DNA of 64,000 nucleotides from Steinernema hermaphroditum (Eukaryota > Nematoda > Chromadorea > Rhabditida > Steinernematidae), in NCBI GenBank assembly GCA_030435675.1, contig CM059624.1, positions 3,558,769 through 3,622,768 on the forward strand, given 5' to 3'. Position numbers and translations under genes: made by a program. Each line of letters begins with the position of its first letter. Position 1 is the stretch's first letter. Below the pieces are notes generated by a model that saw only the letters and a program-made list of their open reading frames with translations, did not search any database and was not told the origin of the DNA. Shown here one piece after another: positions 23,327-36,163 of this stretch.

Positions 23327-25087
23327 GGGAAAGTACTGCCTACTGCATTCTAATAAATCTATCGGTTCCTTATGTATATCAGCGAGAGAGCATTCATCCG
23401 AAATCGCCGACTTCCTCGGGGAAATAATTTATGGGCCACGTTGTCAACATTGTTTTTCGACACAATGGATTACACTGGCCGAGGACAAGGGGTGTCCTTT
23501 GGTGAGGCAGGTGCGTTTCTTGTTTGATGGAAGGGTTGAATTTGGAGATTTCTGTCACAGTCCTATCTTGTCTTGTCTCGAACAACCTCCGTTCCACAAA
23601 TGGATCATAATGATCCGTTGCAGTTTTTGCTGAATGCAACATCCCAGGGGACTCTTCGAAGTGACAGAAACGACACATTTGCATCATAAGAGAGAAGCAT
23701 CTCCGAAGTGCGTAGGCTCCAAAAAACGGAACTTCCCTAAAGCCCTCAAGTCTCCCGGGTGGTCCTGACAAGAAACAGAATTTATTTGACTGACATGTCT
23801 CAGGGATTATGGTACAAGAAGAGGAGATTAACGTGTGGATGGAGAGAAGGGACCCGTTGGACAATAAATACAGGAATCATCGCTGGTTCAGGAGTCAGAA
23901 GACGGGTCCCCACGCGGTGTTGTAGTAGCCGCGGCCGTTCCAGCCGCCGAAGCCCTGATGGATGCCGAGGAAGGGGTCGCGGCCGTAGAAGGGAAGGTGG
24001 CCACCGGTGAGGAAAAGGCCGAGCAGGAAGTTCGGAGGAGGGTAGCCGTAGTTGACGGGCCGGGGCATCGGAATGGGACCGTAGCTGTAGGAAGGAGAAT
24101 AGGACATCTGGAAACGTGTGGTTAGGGTTGGAGGCCATAGGACTAGAGCTTACCATGGAGACACGGCTCTGGCTACGGTCGGAAGAGGGAGAAATCGGAT
24201 CTCGAGAGCGGAGACGCGATATCCGACGGAAACTCTGCGTTTGATGGGGCTCGCCGCCTACCGTAAGCCGTGACTGGCGAGGACCCATGGAGAGACGCTG
24301 GAGGTCCAGCGAGGGTTTAGTCATCGGAGGAACCGATTGGGAACGCTTCGGCTTCTTGAGGGTTTCTGGCTCAGCGGAATTCATCTTCGAGTCGTTTTTG
24401 GAGTCGGCGGAGTCGGAGACGGTCGTGTAGATCTTGAGTTTTCCTTTGGCCTGGTGTATCGCCGTGCGGAGGTCGGTGTCGGAGCGGAGAATAATCTGAA
24501 GAGAGAGATGAGAGACTTGGCCATGGGCTACTTGTTTATATGCCTGAAGAAGGGGACCGCCTTCCACTGAACTAATTACTAAACTCTGGGACGTCACGAA
24601 AGGAGTACTTAGGCGGAGAGGGAACCCTAGTCGTTTATTCATGATGGGTGTCCTCGGAGGGGAAGTAGAAGTAGGGCAACACGCACCTGACGGCCACAGA
24701 GGTCGTTGTAGGCGATGAGGTCGCCGAAGTCGGGGCACGTCTCTTTCACTTTTCGCATCAGAATCTGAACAAGAAGCGCCTTATAGTGGAAAGAAGCGAG
24801 CAGGAGCTACCTCGAAGAGTCCGTCGGAGTCGACGTCTTCCTTGGAGAAGGAGAACTTGTGCTTCTTGCCGAAGTGGATCCAGTGGACTTTGTGGTCGCC
24901 GAAGAACTTCATCCTGGAAGCAGCGAGTGAGAGGCGAATCGCGGCGCGATCGGGCGGAGGGGGAGGGCCGACGGCGCGGAGGGAGGAACTCCAGGACAAC
25001 ACATGGATCCGCTCGACGTGTGACATAAACACGCGGGAAATAACTGTGCTATATAAATAAGTGTTTTGTTGTGACTCGAGAAAAAGG
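23327..25087 (-). repeat. Right arm of the large inverted duplication
   Basis: This is the reverse complement of 14577-16342. The inner end (CAGTAGGCAGTACTTTC and its complement) lies at 16342 and 23327, leaving a spacer of about 6,980 bp. Divergence is low in exons and higher in the 3' flank (around 23540-23600). Confidence 0.92.
23895..24912 (-). CDS. PB1-like domain protein with Gly/aromatic WGPVF tail, copy 2
   Basis: Exons 24912-24811, 24764-24687, 24495-24154 and 24107-23895 mirror copy 1 exactly and encode 244 residues. By eye the protein differs from copy 1 at two positions, I9V in the PB1-like part and Q144H in the linker; the last 70 residues are identical. The splice sites, trans-splice-like acceptor and AATAAA (complement at 23781-23786) are all kept, so both copies look functional. 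The intron between exons 3 and 4 differs at more sites than the exons, which points to purifying selection or gene conversion. Confidence 0.85.
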
Positions 25088-27780
25088 ATCTGAGTACACA
25101 TTAGCACTCTTTTCAACATTTCATTTTTTATTCGGGATGGACTGCCGTAAAGCCTATCACGAATAGTGAAGCCTAGATAGGTCTGAAGAATACATAAAAC
25201 ATTTTTGTTTTTGTGAGGGAGGGCGTGGCTCCGCCCAATCGAATAACACCGCAACGCCTCCTCCGGACAGCTCATAAGTGACAATAGAGCAAATTCACAC
25301 CTTCCACCTTCCACATTATTGGGGGCGGTGCCGATGAATGGGAAGAAATCAGTAATTGCAATTGTTATGACAGGTTTCCCACTCCCATGCCCTAGGGCCA
25401 TTGTCGGTTGCCGTGAGGGGGCGAAGCATCACGTCAACTCGGAAATTGACCTAATTCAAGCAGCTAAGTCGCCGGGAATTGGGCAAATAAAGAGGCCACA
25501 CTCCGATGGAAACTGTGTGGCTCGTGCATAAGCGATGAATCACTTTGGTGTGAAGTTGATTTACGATAGGAAAGCAGAGAATTGAAAAGTGATTTATTTG
25601 AGAGTTGAGCAGCGGAGGCTGCGATGAGCAACGAAAACAAAGCCAATTGTCGAGGCTGCGTGCACTTCTGATGAATTTGAAGAAAGGGCGTTTTGAAATT
25701 TGCGTTAAAACTGCACTTTTATGGCTTGCAGTTGACAGTTCTGAGCGGAGAGACAGACAGATGGTCGCTGAGCAGAGTGGAAAATTGAGAATGCCCTCAA
25801 GGCTCAAAGGTTGGCAGAAAATAAAAAATTCTGTTATGGAAGATACGAACGTTCGGGATTCAACGTTATAGAGAGGCTTCTCAAGGTCGAACTTTTCTGA
25901 ATATTCTTGGAATTCGCGTTGGCTTATGGAAGGACATAAAAACATGAAGTATTGTACTCCACGCTGATCTGATCCGCACCTGATCTACCCTCCTACACAA
26001 GCCAAAGATCGACCTATATCAGAAATCACTCTTTCGCATTAAATTGGTCGAATCTTTTCATTAAGTGTCGCATTAAGCTGATGCATCCCACACCGGATAG
26101 ACAGGATAAGCCGGGCTTTTGAGCCGAGATTTTAAGAATTTTAGAAGAAAACGATGGCGGTCAACCAACATGAAGCCTACACAGGAAAGTCCAAGTCCTA
26201 AACGTGTTTTCACATCAAAATAGTTCACTCACTCAAACACAAACATCACGTGGAATATCAAAGTTACAAACATATGGCATCTGAGTGCAGGTGTAAATAA
26301 TTGGCGCTTCCGATTATTTATTCATCGCCACAGGAAGAAAGTTCGCTGAATCTGTGATTCCGTTCGAAAGAAGTTTAACGTACTAAGTGACGAAAGAGTG
26401 AGAGATCTTCACACGTACTTCGAGTATGACTGAAGTTCTATTACCCACGTTATTTTGCTAGGGTTGGTACCTTCTAAAGTGACAGTTCTGTGTAGGTGTG
26501 TACGATGTGTATTTGGAAGTACTATGCGTTTAGGTTGATTGGTAGCATCTGTTGAGGACGGACCAAATCGGACCCGAAATTTAGAGGATAGTGAACCAGC
26601 TAACCTCATCTGAGATTTGTGGTGTGGTACAAAATAGAACAAACCTCAAAATGTCTTGGTTTATCGATGTTTTTTGTGTAGCACATTACATAGCGCATAA
26701 AGGAGGTATCAAACATGTAACCCTAAGATCCGAGAGAGACATTGGGTGGAGATCCCGTGTAGGGTTAAATCCCGTTGACCCTTCCCTTGTTAGATGTGCA
26801 AGTCGTGGATGGTCCGAGAACAGGAGGTCTAACTAAAACAGATTATGAAGAGCGGCTTTTAAGATCAAAAATTGTGACTCGACCGACAAAGCACAGAAAT
26901 AATCCTTCAAAAGGATAAAAACCAAAGACAACCACTTTGGTTATCCTTATTTATTGTCAGTGATCCGCAATCATCCAGGATTACTCATTCCTAATTCCTC
27001 TTTGACGACACTAAGCGCCTGATTTAATATAGCTTCCTGGACCCTTTCCGAGATGGATGTATGTGATCTAAGGATTGAAAAATGGTCAAAATATCATGAA
27101 ATTATCCTAATTTAATGTGATACAGGCTATATGAGGCGGGCTATCTCTATAGAGAAATACATCCAGTGTCCACCGGAGCAAAGTACTTATTCCTGAACAA
27201 ATCGCTTTTTGGACGATAGAGGAAAGAACAAAGCCATCAGGGCTCATTACCCGAGGCGCGAACTTTTGTTTTTCCTATTTTTGTGGCCGTCAAATGACGC
27301 AGAAAAGCTATAAAATAGTCATTGTGAGCCTTGTCTCCTGAATGCTGTTTAATCTGTACTTTTTTGAACCAAGGACATTGTCTGCCAGCATTTATCTTAA
27401 AGTTCTTGAAGCTTTTGGAAGATTATTCATGCAGTATTCGGAATAGACTAAAGTTATTTTCAACGAACCGGGCTAAATGCCAAAAAAAACACTTTGTTTT
27501 TAGTTCAAACAGTTTTGGCGCGCGAAAAGAGCATGATAATTAAGCGTCGGCTATTGAAAACACACTTTCCGAACCGCAATTATTTTCTCTTTTAGTGAGT
27601 TCGGAAAGTCCACTAGAGATTACGGTAGTCTGATACAGTGATTGGAGTTTACTTTTAGGGCATCTTTACTGAAACAGTATGAGAATGAAGTGTTCTGAGG
27701 TCCCGTTGTGTGATTGCACAGCCTAATTAGAAGTATAAAGAATTAGAAAAAGACCATACTTCAAATCAAATACAAAACGT

Positions 27781-27960
27781 GTAATCCTGAGCAGCGGGTT
27801 TCGAACCCCGACTTGTCGTTTCATAATCGGAGATGCTAACCATTCTACCATATGGTAAGCATTCTCCGAAATTCATTGCTGAAGCGCTCCTGTGGCTCAG
27901 TGGATAGCAACTGTGCCCGGGAGACGGTCGGTCCGAGTTCGAAACTCAACCGGGAACCCA
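27781..27960. other. Two tRNA-like relics in opposite orientation
   Basis: On the plus strand at about 27887-27950, TGGCTCAGTGG (A-box) is followed by GTTCGAAAC (B-box). On the minus strand at about 27858-27790, TGGTAGAATGG is followed by GGGGTTCGAAACCCG. In both, the T-stem has only three good pairs and the acceptor ends do not pair, so neither is an intact tRNA. They could be pseudogenes or heads of tRNA-derived short interspersed elements. Confidence 0.4.
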
Positions 27961-29799
27961 TTGAAAATTATGCGCTATTATATTCGTAACAGATCACTGC
28001 CTACAACAGCTTGCAAAACGGCTGTTTCTAATCACCTTGCTGCTTAATTACCCCGGATGTTGACAATGTGTGGTCTAGACACAGACGAGTCTGTCTCAAA
28101 ACTTCTTTCTTCGGACATCTCTTATTATTGCTGGCGGTCAGCCTGCTGATTACCGATGATAAACAAGAAGTGCAGAGGTCTGGAATATCCCAATCTGAAT
28201 GTTTTTCAGTGAACATGAAGCCCGGGAGAACAAATAAAAAACAACACAGACATTCGAGGTCTTCAAATCGAAGGGTACTAACAGCTAGGAAGATGGAAGT
28301 AGTGTTTCTTTGGATCTTTCCGGGTTAGAACAGGCCAACTACGATTCCAAATCAGGATGTTTCCCATCGAGGATGAAGGACGCTCCATTTTATAGGCCCG
28401 GTCAATCAAATTTCTTTTTTTTCGTAAACAAGACTTTACTGCCCTAGTCTTACCCAAGTCGGACGAAACGGATTTGAGTGCGTTCCGTACACCAAAATAG
28501 GTCTTAGGATAACAGCCACATTAGTCAATTTGCTGAGCAATCCAATCACGAGCACACTTTGAAAACAGCCTTTAAAGTGCACAAAACTACGATGATCTAT
28601 AAATCACTGAGAAACAATGGAGCATTTCTCTTTTTTGGACCTACCCTGCATGAATACGTAAACATGACAAGATTGACTGTTTCGACCTTTACCGATGTTT
28701 TTAGGTATGTCCAATTAATCACCGAGGCAGGTCAACGGTTGGATCCTATGACGTAAAGTGGATCACAGGGCACTTATCCGAGTCACAAACTCTCAATGTG
28801 TGCAGCGAAAACACTCGAGCTGGAATGTGGGTGCGTCAGAGGGGCAGGCGCCAGGAGGAAACGTTTCATGCACTAGTGGTGGCTTGGGGAGAGTTATTTC
28901 GTGCTCAGCTGAGCCAAAAGCGGATTAGGTAAGCGACAAACATCGGGGATGAAAGGGTGAAGTCGCGTAAAAGGAATCTTCTGGGAATACAGGTTAAGGT
29001 GAGTTTTGAAAAAATTTGGAAACTCGATGTAATAGTGGTTCATAAGGCCTTTCGCGAATGTCTTATTTCGCTACAAAAAGACATTTAGAAATGTGAGCAG
29101 AAAACAAAGGAGTTATTTAAAAATCAAAATTTCATTGACCAGACATTGACCGATGTCCTGATGACTCAGAGTCTTATCATAATTGGACATAGCTACGTAT
29201 GAGGTCTATTATTTAAAATTCGCTCCAATTAGTTTGAATTTGATTGAGTTGTATCCTAGATAAGACTTGCATAATTCTTCCTACCCAATTACCCAAAAAC
29301 TACATTGCAATTACATATTGTACTCTCTATATGCAATCCCCGTTTGTACAGTTGTGAGGCTAGATAAGAATGAGATGCTAGAACACATCCAAAGTGGACA
29401 AAAGCGTGCATTTTCGCATGCATAATTGGTTCATCTGGCTCAAGATCTCAAACATCGGAACACCGCAATTTACTTATTCATGCAGATGTTTCAATCTGCA
29501 CGTGCGTTATAACAAGAGGAAGAGGTAATGCTTGAATGAACAAATATGCCCTTGAAGTAGGGCTCAATACGAGCCTGCGAAAAGGACAAGTATAAGTACA
29601 TCTTCCTTGTGCAGGATATCATAGATGGGATAGAGTTCCGGAAAGGTACGTCCTGCTAAGATTGCTACTTCCCTGGCGAATTATCGAATTACACGTTCAA
29701 GAATAAAAATCACCACAAAACAGCGTAAAAGCGGAATGCTCTGAAAAGACTGCCGTATTCTGAATCTGACACTTTCGGAAGAAGGAACTAAATCTTAAG

Positions 29800-29985
29800 C
29801 ATTGAGGGGTCGCTGCCACGGACAGCTGCACGCAGGGAATCCCACAATGTGGGGGACTTCTCAGAAATGTTACATAAAGGGAAAACAAAGGCGGAGAAGA
29901 CCTGCGCGTCGGTCTATTTCTGGATGAAAATGTCCTTCAGCGAGCGGCAAACGTATTTATCGAAAGATCTTCCAAACACGGAATT
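29800..29985 (+). repeat. Diverged repeat pair, copy A (coding-like relic)
   Basis: One frame reads VGLFLDENVLQRAANVF; the copy at 33465-33600 reads HEGLFLDDNVLPQSRR in the matching place, with shared GAATCCC, GTTACATAAA-GGAAAA and GAC/AAAATGTCCTTC blocks. Both are short and broken, and the family is not recognised. Confidence 0.4.
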
Positions 29986-30903
29986 TCGATCTTAAGATGG
30001 AGACATTAGAGTGGACGAGATCTCAAAACGAGATCTTATATTCCGAGAACCAGGCAAAAGAAGACTGAAACCGGCGTTGAACCAACTACGAATAAAAAAC
30101 GAGTCGCAATGAACCACACAGAGAGTTCCAGAGGGACCGGTTCACTGCCACTATGCCTTCCAGACCGGCTCACAGCTACTGTACATGGGGCAAGTAGGTC
30201 GTCCAGTTGTTCACTGGGCTAAAACTTTAATGTGCTTGAAAAGACACCAATTATCTGAGCGCTAATCTTGCCGCGTAGGACTATGGTGTCTCTATCAGAA
30301 TAGGCCTTTCATGTATTTACCGCCAGTATTTTGAGCCCTTAAAGAATTCAAAATCGCGCGCAGCCGCATATATCTCCGTAAAATAACGAAACCAAATTAA
30401 ATCCAGGCTGTTTCAAACCGAAGTCCAAACAGACAGACACAATAAACCCCATCACGAGGCCATTTGAAAGCTATTAAGCGGGTTCACTAGCCAGACCGCG
30501 ATCAAAACAAGGATTGCGTTTGGCAGCGTCGGACACGGGATAATCACTGGTTCACCATCGATGTCACACGACTGGTGTCTATCATTGTTGGGAAACATTT
30601 GCTTTGTTTTATGAGACCCGGAAACATGTTATATACTGATTGATTGGCAGCAAAAAGATCATTGCTTGCGAAGAGCTATGAAAGACATCTAGCAACAATT
30701 ACTTGAATGACCAAAAATAGACAAAGTGGAAAACACCTTCCAATACAATCAACCATTATCGGGTAAATACTGAACATGCAACCACTTCCGGATGGAGATT
30801 TAATAAAAAGGGGCCAAGAAAATACACGAAATATTCGTTCCGTTTTTATAAACACCACTTAAAATGCTCTTGCTCGGTTGGCATATGACGCACGAGGTGT
30901 GAA

Positions 30904-31131
30904 ATGGGAAAACAATCGGATTTGCGACGTCAAGCTCGATGGAGCGAGAAACGGAGCGGTGGAAACAGAGATGGTTGCCGTCTTTTGGGAGTCGGCGATG
31001 TGTTGGCGCGAGGCCAATCGACGGCATATGAAGATGATTCTGATGAAGCACGCATGAAAATGATAAATACAACGTTCCGGAACATGGCATTTAAAAACAA
31101 TTCGTATAATCAGCGATGTGTGTCTGGATAG
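30904..31131 (+). CDS. Weak small-ORF candidate, 75 residues
   Basis: The frame is open for 75 residues with a basic N-terminal half (SDLRRQARWSEKRSGG) and an acidic patch (YEDDSDEARMKM). It is less AT-rich than its surroundings, which is the main reason to list it. No splice context, poly(A) signal or homologue supports it, so it may be chance. Confidence 0.2.
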   Translation: MGKQSDLRRQARWSEKRSGGNRDGCRLLGVGDVLARGQSTAYEDDSDEARMKMINTTFRNMAFKNNSYNQRCVSG

Positions 31132-33464
31132 ATAAATACAGGATCTAAATGCCGAGCTCTCAAGTCCGCTTCTATGTCGACAATACAACTTTAGGATGAT
31201 TGTTCTGAACGGCGTAGGAACCATTTAAGAGCGAAATAGGTGAGACAGATTCCCAAAACTCGCCCTGAGATAAACGCATAGAGAATAGCCCTATGCAAAC
31301 ATTGTTTTCCGTTCGTTAATTATAGATTATGCTATGATACTGACCTTCTTTTTAAGAGCAGTATCCTCAAAAAGCTTTTCGAATAATATTTACCAACCTC
31401 GAATAATAATAAGGAACGATTCCTGTGATGATGATTATTATGCTCACATGTACATAGTGTTTACGGAACGATAATCACCGGATTGAAATGTCAGGTCTAT
31501 GGTCATCTTTGATGGTACAGAAAATGGGACAGTTGCTCTCAAACGGAGATAGGTGCGAATGGATCGGATCGTTAATTGAACGGATAGAATTGGCTAGTCA
31601 TTTAGCTGATCCATGGGCCAGTTGAGGGTTGACTGATCGGATGGCGGGCGCCAGCCAATCCTGAATATCAACAAATCTGCTGCAAGAAATCTTCATAAAA
31701 TGAATACAGTAACCAAAATGGGAACCTCGAAACGTGGTGATTCAGCTGAAATTTGGTACACAAGTATTAGTGGACTCTAGTGGAATATGAGCGTATGCAT
31801 GTTTTCCTGTTTCCCACCTGTCATTCCCACGTACATCCTAAAATTTACAGTGTTCTTCTGATTGTAAAATGTTCGTGCTTCCTTGGCTTTTCCAAATCAC
31901 GATGTGACAGATGTTCTTCAAGTTTATGTCACCTGTGAATCACCGGTAGGAAACCGATAGAGCTCTGGGTTGGTTTCACGATCAGCAGTAAGGGCTATGT
32001 GGATTCGAAAATGGTGGATTGATGGGGTTGTTAGCCGATGTTGTCAAAGGCGTCAAATCCAGGATTTGTTTCCGAAAATATGGGTGGAGGAAGATACCAT
32101 CTAATCACCGAAAATGAAAGGGCCTAATGATGGAATCTGAGAAAAGGACCTTGATACGTATACCAATAACATTTCTGAAAACACTCAAACAGTTCCAGAA
32201 ATCAAGAGCGTGTTTGCATGGGCAAAACGGGATGATGTGGGCGACCTACGAGCGAATGTCCAATGCCCGAATAGAAATGCATCTTCATTGGCTTTTAAAG
32301 GAACTGTCGGATATATTGTAAAAGGAACAATTTCACAAATAAACAGAGTGCGAAAGTATATATATGTTGAGTGTTTTATCCCACTTTAGCGCCTGCGCAG
32401 ATACATGCCCACTGGACCGAAACATGCACGCATACATGCGGGGACTTTTTGATAACTTCCGCACGACATCCTGCCATTTTCAGCGTTGGACACCTACGTA
32501 ATGCTCTCGTATGGTGATTGTGACAAGGAACCTTTGTGCAAAATTGCACAGTGCACTTTTCTGGTGACGTAAGCGGTTCTTCTCATGGAGAAGACAAGGA
32601 AAATAGAGGATCGGTGAACAAATGGAGAAAAATGAGAAACAACTGCCCGCTGTTAGGTTGTTTTGCAACTTTTTACGAGCAGAAATAATGGCTCTGTTGA
32701 TTCGAAAATACGCTTTTGATACGCTTCCGAGAATAGAGGTGGGTGGAAGCAATTTATTACAAGTGCCGCGTGATCTGGATGGTGGAGTCGACCGATCTAG
32801 GAAGTGGCCCAAAAATGACTACAGAGGTTATAAAGCGTTGGAAGGAGCTGCATCTGTAGCTTAGCCCTTCTCATTCCCGGAACATTAGGTGCATTTATGT
32901 ACAACAAAGGATATACAAATAGGTTTTTCTGCAGCTCTGGAACGGCTGGTAGAAAAAGAACACGGCTCTTCTGAAAATTCCGAAAATCTATTCTGATTTG
33001 ATTTGATGATTAGCAACGAGAATGATTAAGGAGTTTTGCATCAGTTAGACATCTCATGGTAAGAAAGGTGTAATCAACTCATACTTGCCTCTTGTCAAAA
33101 AGCTGAACTTGCACTATGCAAAAATTTTCAATCGTCTACCTCGGTGTGAATATAACTGTTTCGAACACACTTTGTACTATTCACACCCACGTCAGAATGT
33201 GCTTCCGTGATTGTCTCCTGATGAGATACTCACGCAAGCCTCTTGCAAAACTGCAAATGTACCCAAATGATGTAAATATGTATTTGTACTATGAACTCCA
33301 GATATCTGGGGTAGGTGTCCCAAAGTTTTTGGGGCCCGCTGATTTGTGTAATAAGCATGAATGACAAGGAAGTGCGACATCTCCACTTGAGATGCGTCAA
33401 TATGTGATGCGCGAAGCTGTACTAATCATATGATTCTCTTTCTAAAGGAGGAACTGAATATCGG

Positions 33465-33600
33465 GTTTTCAGGACTGCCCGCCACGAACAGCACGTGAAG
33501 AATCCCGAATGTTACATAAATGGAAAATATTGCTCAAGAAGCCGTGCATGAGGGACTATTCTTGGATGACAATGTCCTTCCACAATCGAGAAGATGACCA
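33465..33600 (+). repeat. Diverged repeat pair, copy B
   Basis: This matches 29800-29985 in order (GCC-CCACG-ACAGC, GAATCCC, ATGTTACATAAA, TTCTTGGATGA-AATGTCCTTC). It is interrupted by a stop soon after LFLDDNVLPQSRR. Confidence 0.4.
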
Positions 33601-35678
33601 CAATCTAAGGATCTTTGAATAAGGTGCTATGGTGCCTTTGGGGTCCAGAATTTCAGTCGAAGAAATGAACCATGACTCGGGTATTTCATTCAAAACATTC
33701 CAGTAGCGTTCTAAATTTAGCCTAAAAATAGAAGCCGATTATGACTGAATCAGGAATCCGGGCGTTATGTGGGCAAATAACCGAATTTGCTCCGTCTGCT
33801 GCCTTCATCGGAAAGGTGAGCAGACGGTGTTAGCCAAGGGTATGGAACCAGAAAAAAGGGAATTCTAAGATCGTAAGATTTGTGACCTTGGACAGGCCAT
33901 ATGCTGAATTGGAAGACTGGAAGAAGCATGGTCTTGCTACAAGTCGGACATTCATATAAGTCCTTTGAATCATCGCCCATCGCAATTATACCTTAAAGTG
34001 CTTCTTTTCTATTATACTCAAAAGGTGTAGTTGTGGATCTTGCAGCGATGCACTTAAACATTACAGTCTATGTTGCCGAAATTCATAGACAAGACTTCAT
34101 CGCAGCCACACATGACACAAGACAAAAACAAACCTCTACGAGACACGATGCAGACAAAAGTAATGACTCTGTTGACCAGAATCACATTTTGATGGAGCTG
34201 GCAGACCAGCATTTGGAGGGGAAATCATTAGTCATGGTGCGTCAGGAGGGGACATGTTTTCCAAAATCGAAACTCGCGTAATGTATAGTTGATGGTAAGC
34301 AGAAAAAGAGGAAAAGCGGCGACTACCGCATGCCATAAGAAGAATGGTAAAGATACAGCAAATGAAGCGGTTCTAAAGGTGTCGAAATTTCACGTTCACA
34401 AATAAAAACCACGTTAATCCGCATTCAATCAGATACTTTCTACATTTCAGCTACTTCAGAATCGACCACGTCTGCGCCGTTCTGTTCGGATCTGACGAAA
34501 ACAGAAAAACATGTGATGTATATTTTTGGAAATATCCGTTTAACGGAAGAAGCTGTGACGGTCGAGACCAAAACACGATAGAGCTAGACGATTACAAGCG
34601 GCGATTATATCAAATAGGACTGCACTACGTAGCTTAGGCCTACATCACGTCAGAGTGTACGTAGACACATCGAATTTCTGTTTGGCAGGGGTCGCATGTT
34701 GCCAACAAAGTGTTGTGTCTTCGCCCTAGTACCGTCCCTTTTTCGATGAAATGACCCAGTAGAATTAGCAACTAAATGCCCATATTGTAATGTCATATGT
34801 ATAACCATCTCGTGGAAGCGTTTCAGAAATCATAACGTCCTGTTTTCGCAGAAAAAAAACAAAGTAATGTAGGAAGCAACTGCCTTTGGTTAATGAGTCT
34901 GTTGCGAAAGTAGTTTTCCGATCGACACAAATAATGAGTCTGTTAATTCGTAGATCACATTCGTGATCATGGTCATGGTGGATCAAAGTTTGGAGAGGAA
35001 ACGATCCATCAAGAAAGAGGCGCGTGCGTCACAAGGTGCACTGGTGGAGGGAAAGAGACGATTTCCGAAATGAGAGCTCTTGGCAATAAATCACTAGCAG
35101 GAGGCAGCTCCAGGGAAAATTGCTGGAAAATTGGAACATTTCTCTATGCTATTGCAGGGTATTTTGAAGGGGGATGTTCGGAGTCAGGGACCCACCACGA
35201 AAAGCTCAGGTCCCCGAGACACCGAACGGTCTTGGAATCTGCGAAACTTCCCACTTGGGTCAGGAAATTGGAAATCCGAGACAGTCATGGGGGTCCCGGA
35301 CTCGGACTCAAAAGACTTGATATCGGATTCTCGACGTGATTCCAATACTGTTTAAAATGCAAAAAACAAAGAGGTTCCATGGTTGGTATCACCTAATCTT
35401 TGGAGTGTTTTGAGCAACACATCAAAGATTTCGCTTATAGTATACTGTATCTTGAAATTAGCGGACACATTTCGCTGATTTCTAGTACTCTATTTACGAC
35501 CCTGTTTTCTAAAATGGCATGTCGAAACCATTTACTGTAGTCATCTGGATGCAGCAAAATAAGAAACAAATCAAAATAAAGCAATTGTGGGCTGATTGCA
35601 TTGTTTTTGTTTGAGCCGGGCCGGATGTACATACTGAGCCGGGCCGGATGGGTCTTGTACCCACAGTATGTGTTGCGG

Positions 35679-36163
35679 ATGGCTCAGTACGGCGTCTCTG
35701 GGCTTAGGGCTTTGGCTGGTTCCGGGTGGGCCAGCTCCGGCTCGGCTCCATTGGCACCTCAGCCGAATCCCCATATGAAAGAGCTCGATAACCTTCCACC
35801 TTCGAAAGCTTCAGAGATCAAGCGGCAGCGATTTTCGGCTTTACGAAGGCTTACGTCGCTCAAAATAGAACGCGGTGCACTCAGCTGATTAGAGAGTCGA
35901 AGATTACAGTGGCTGAATGTGGCGATCAATCATTTTTTGAGGACATTCGTGCGGTGCCGCACAGAGCGAGAGGGCGTAAGAACAATGTTGACGTGATCTA
36001 TTACGTTCCGGAAGATGAGCCGCTGGAAGAAAAACAAGTAAATAGGAAGATGAGTGCGTCAGTGGGAGAAGAAATGTGGGGGGATGGGCAAAAACTTCAG
36101 AAATCTGTGGGTCGTCAATTAATCAAGATGTTGATGATGTGCGAGTGGGGTGGAAAAGGCTAA
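35679..36163 (+). CDS. Uncharacterised 149-residue protein, two exons, 35-bp intron
   Basis: Exon 35679-35874 and exon 35910-36163 join through a 35-bp GT-AG intron (GTGCAC...ATTACAG). The join removes a stop codon and links two different frames precisely. The first exon begins MAQYGVSGLRALAGS, has a short Gly/Ser/Pro linker, then a basic helix-like stretch (KASEIKRQRFSALRRL). The second has ECGDQSFFEDIRAVPHRARG, a patch NNVDVIYYVPEDEPLEE, and a basic C-terminal tail (RQLIKMLMM). A CCACAG acceptor lies about 12 bases before the ATG, and AATAAA follows the stop by two bases (36165-36170). A later ATG at 35775 is an alternative start. No domain is recognised. The coherent splice and poly(A) signal argue for a real gene; I have not shown expression or conservation. 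Confidence 0.5.

Larger units (their letters stand above)
25088..35678. other. Long gene-poor AT-rich region
   Basis: About 10.6 kb without a supported conserved gene. It holds tRNA-like relics (27781-27960), a weak small-ORF candidate (30904-31131) and a diverged repeat pair (29800-29985 and 33465-33600). Three weakly similar stretches around 32690, 34160 and 34905 share ATGACTCTGTTGA-type words. GC-rich sequence near 35580-35770 leads into the next gene, with a short tandem of GAGCCGGGCCGGATG at about 35613 and 35636. Confidence 0.45.
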
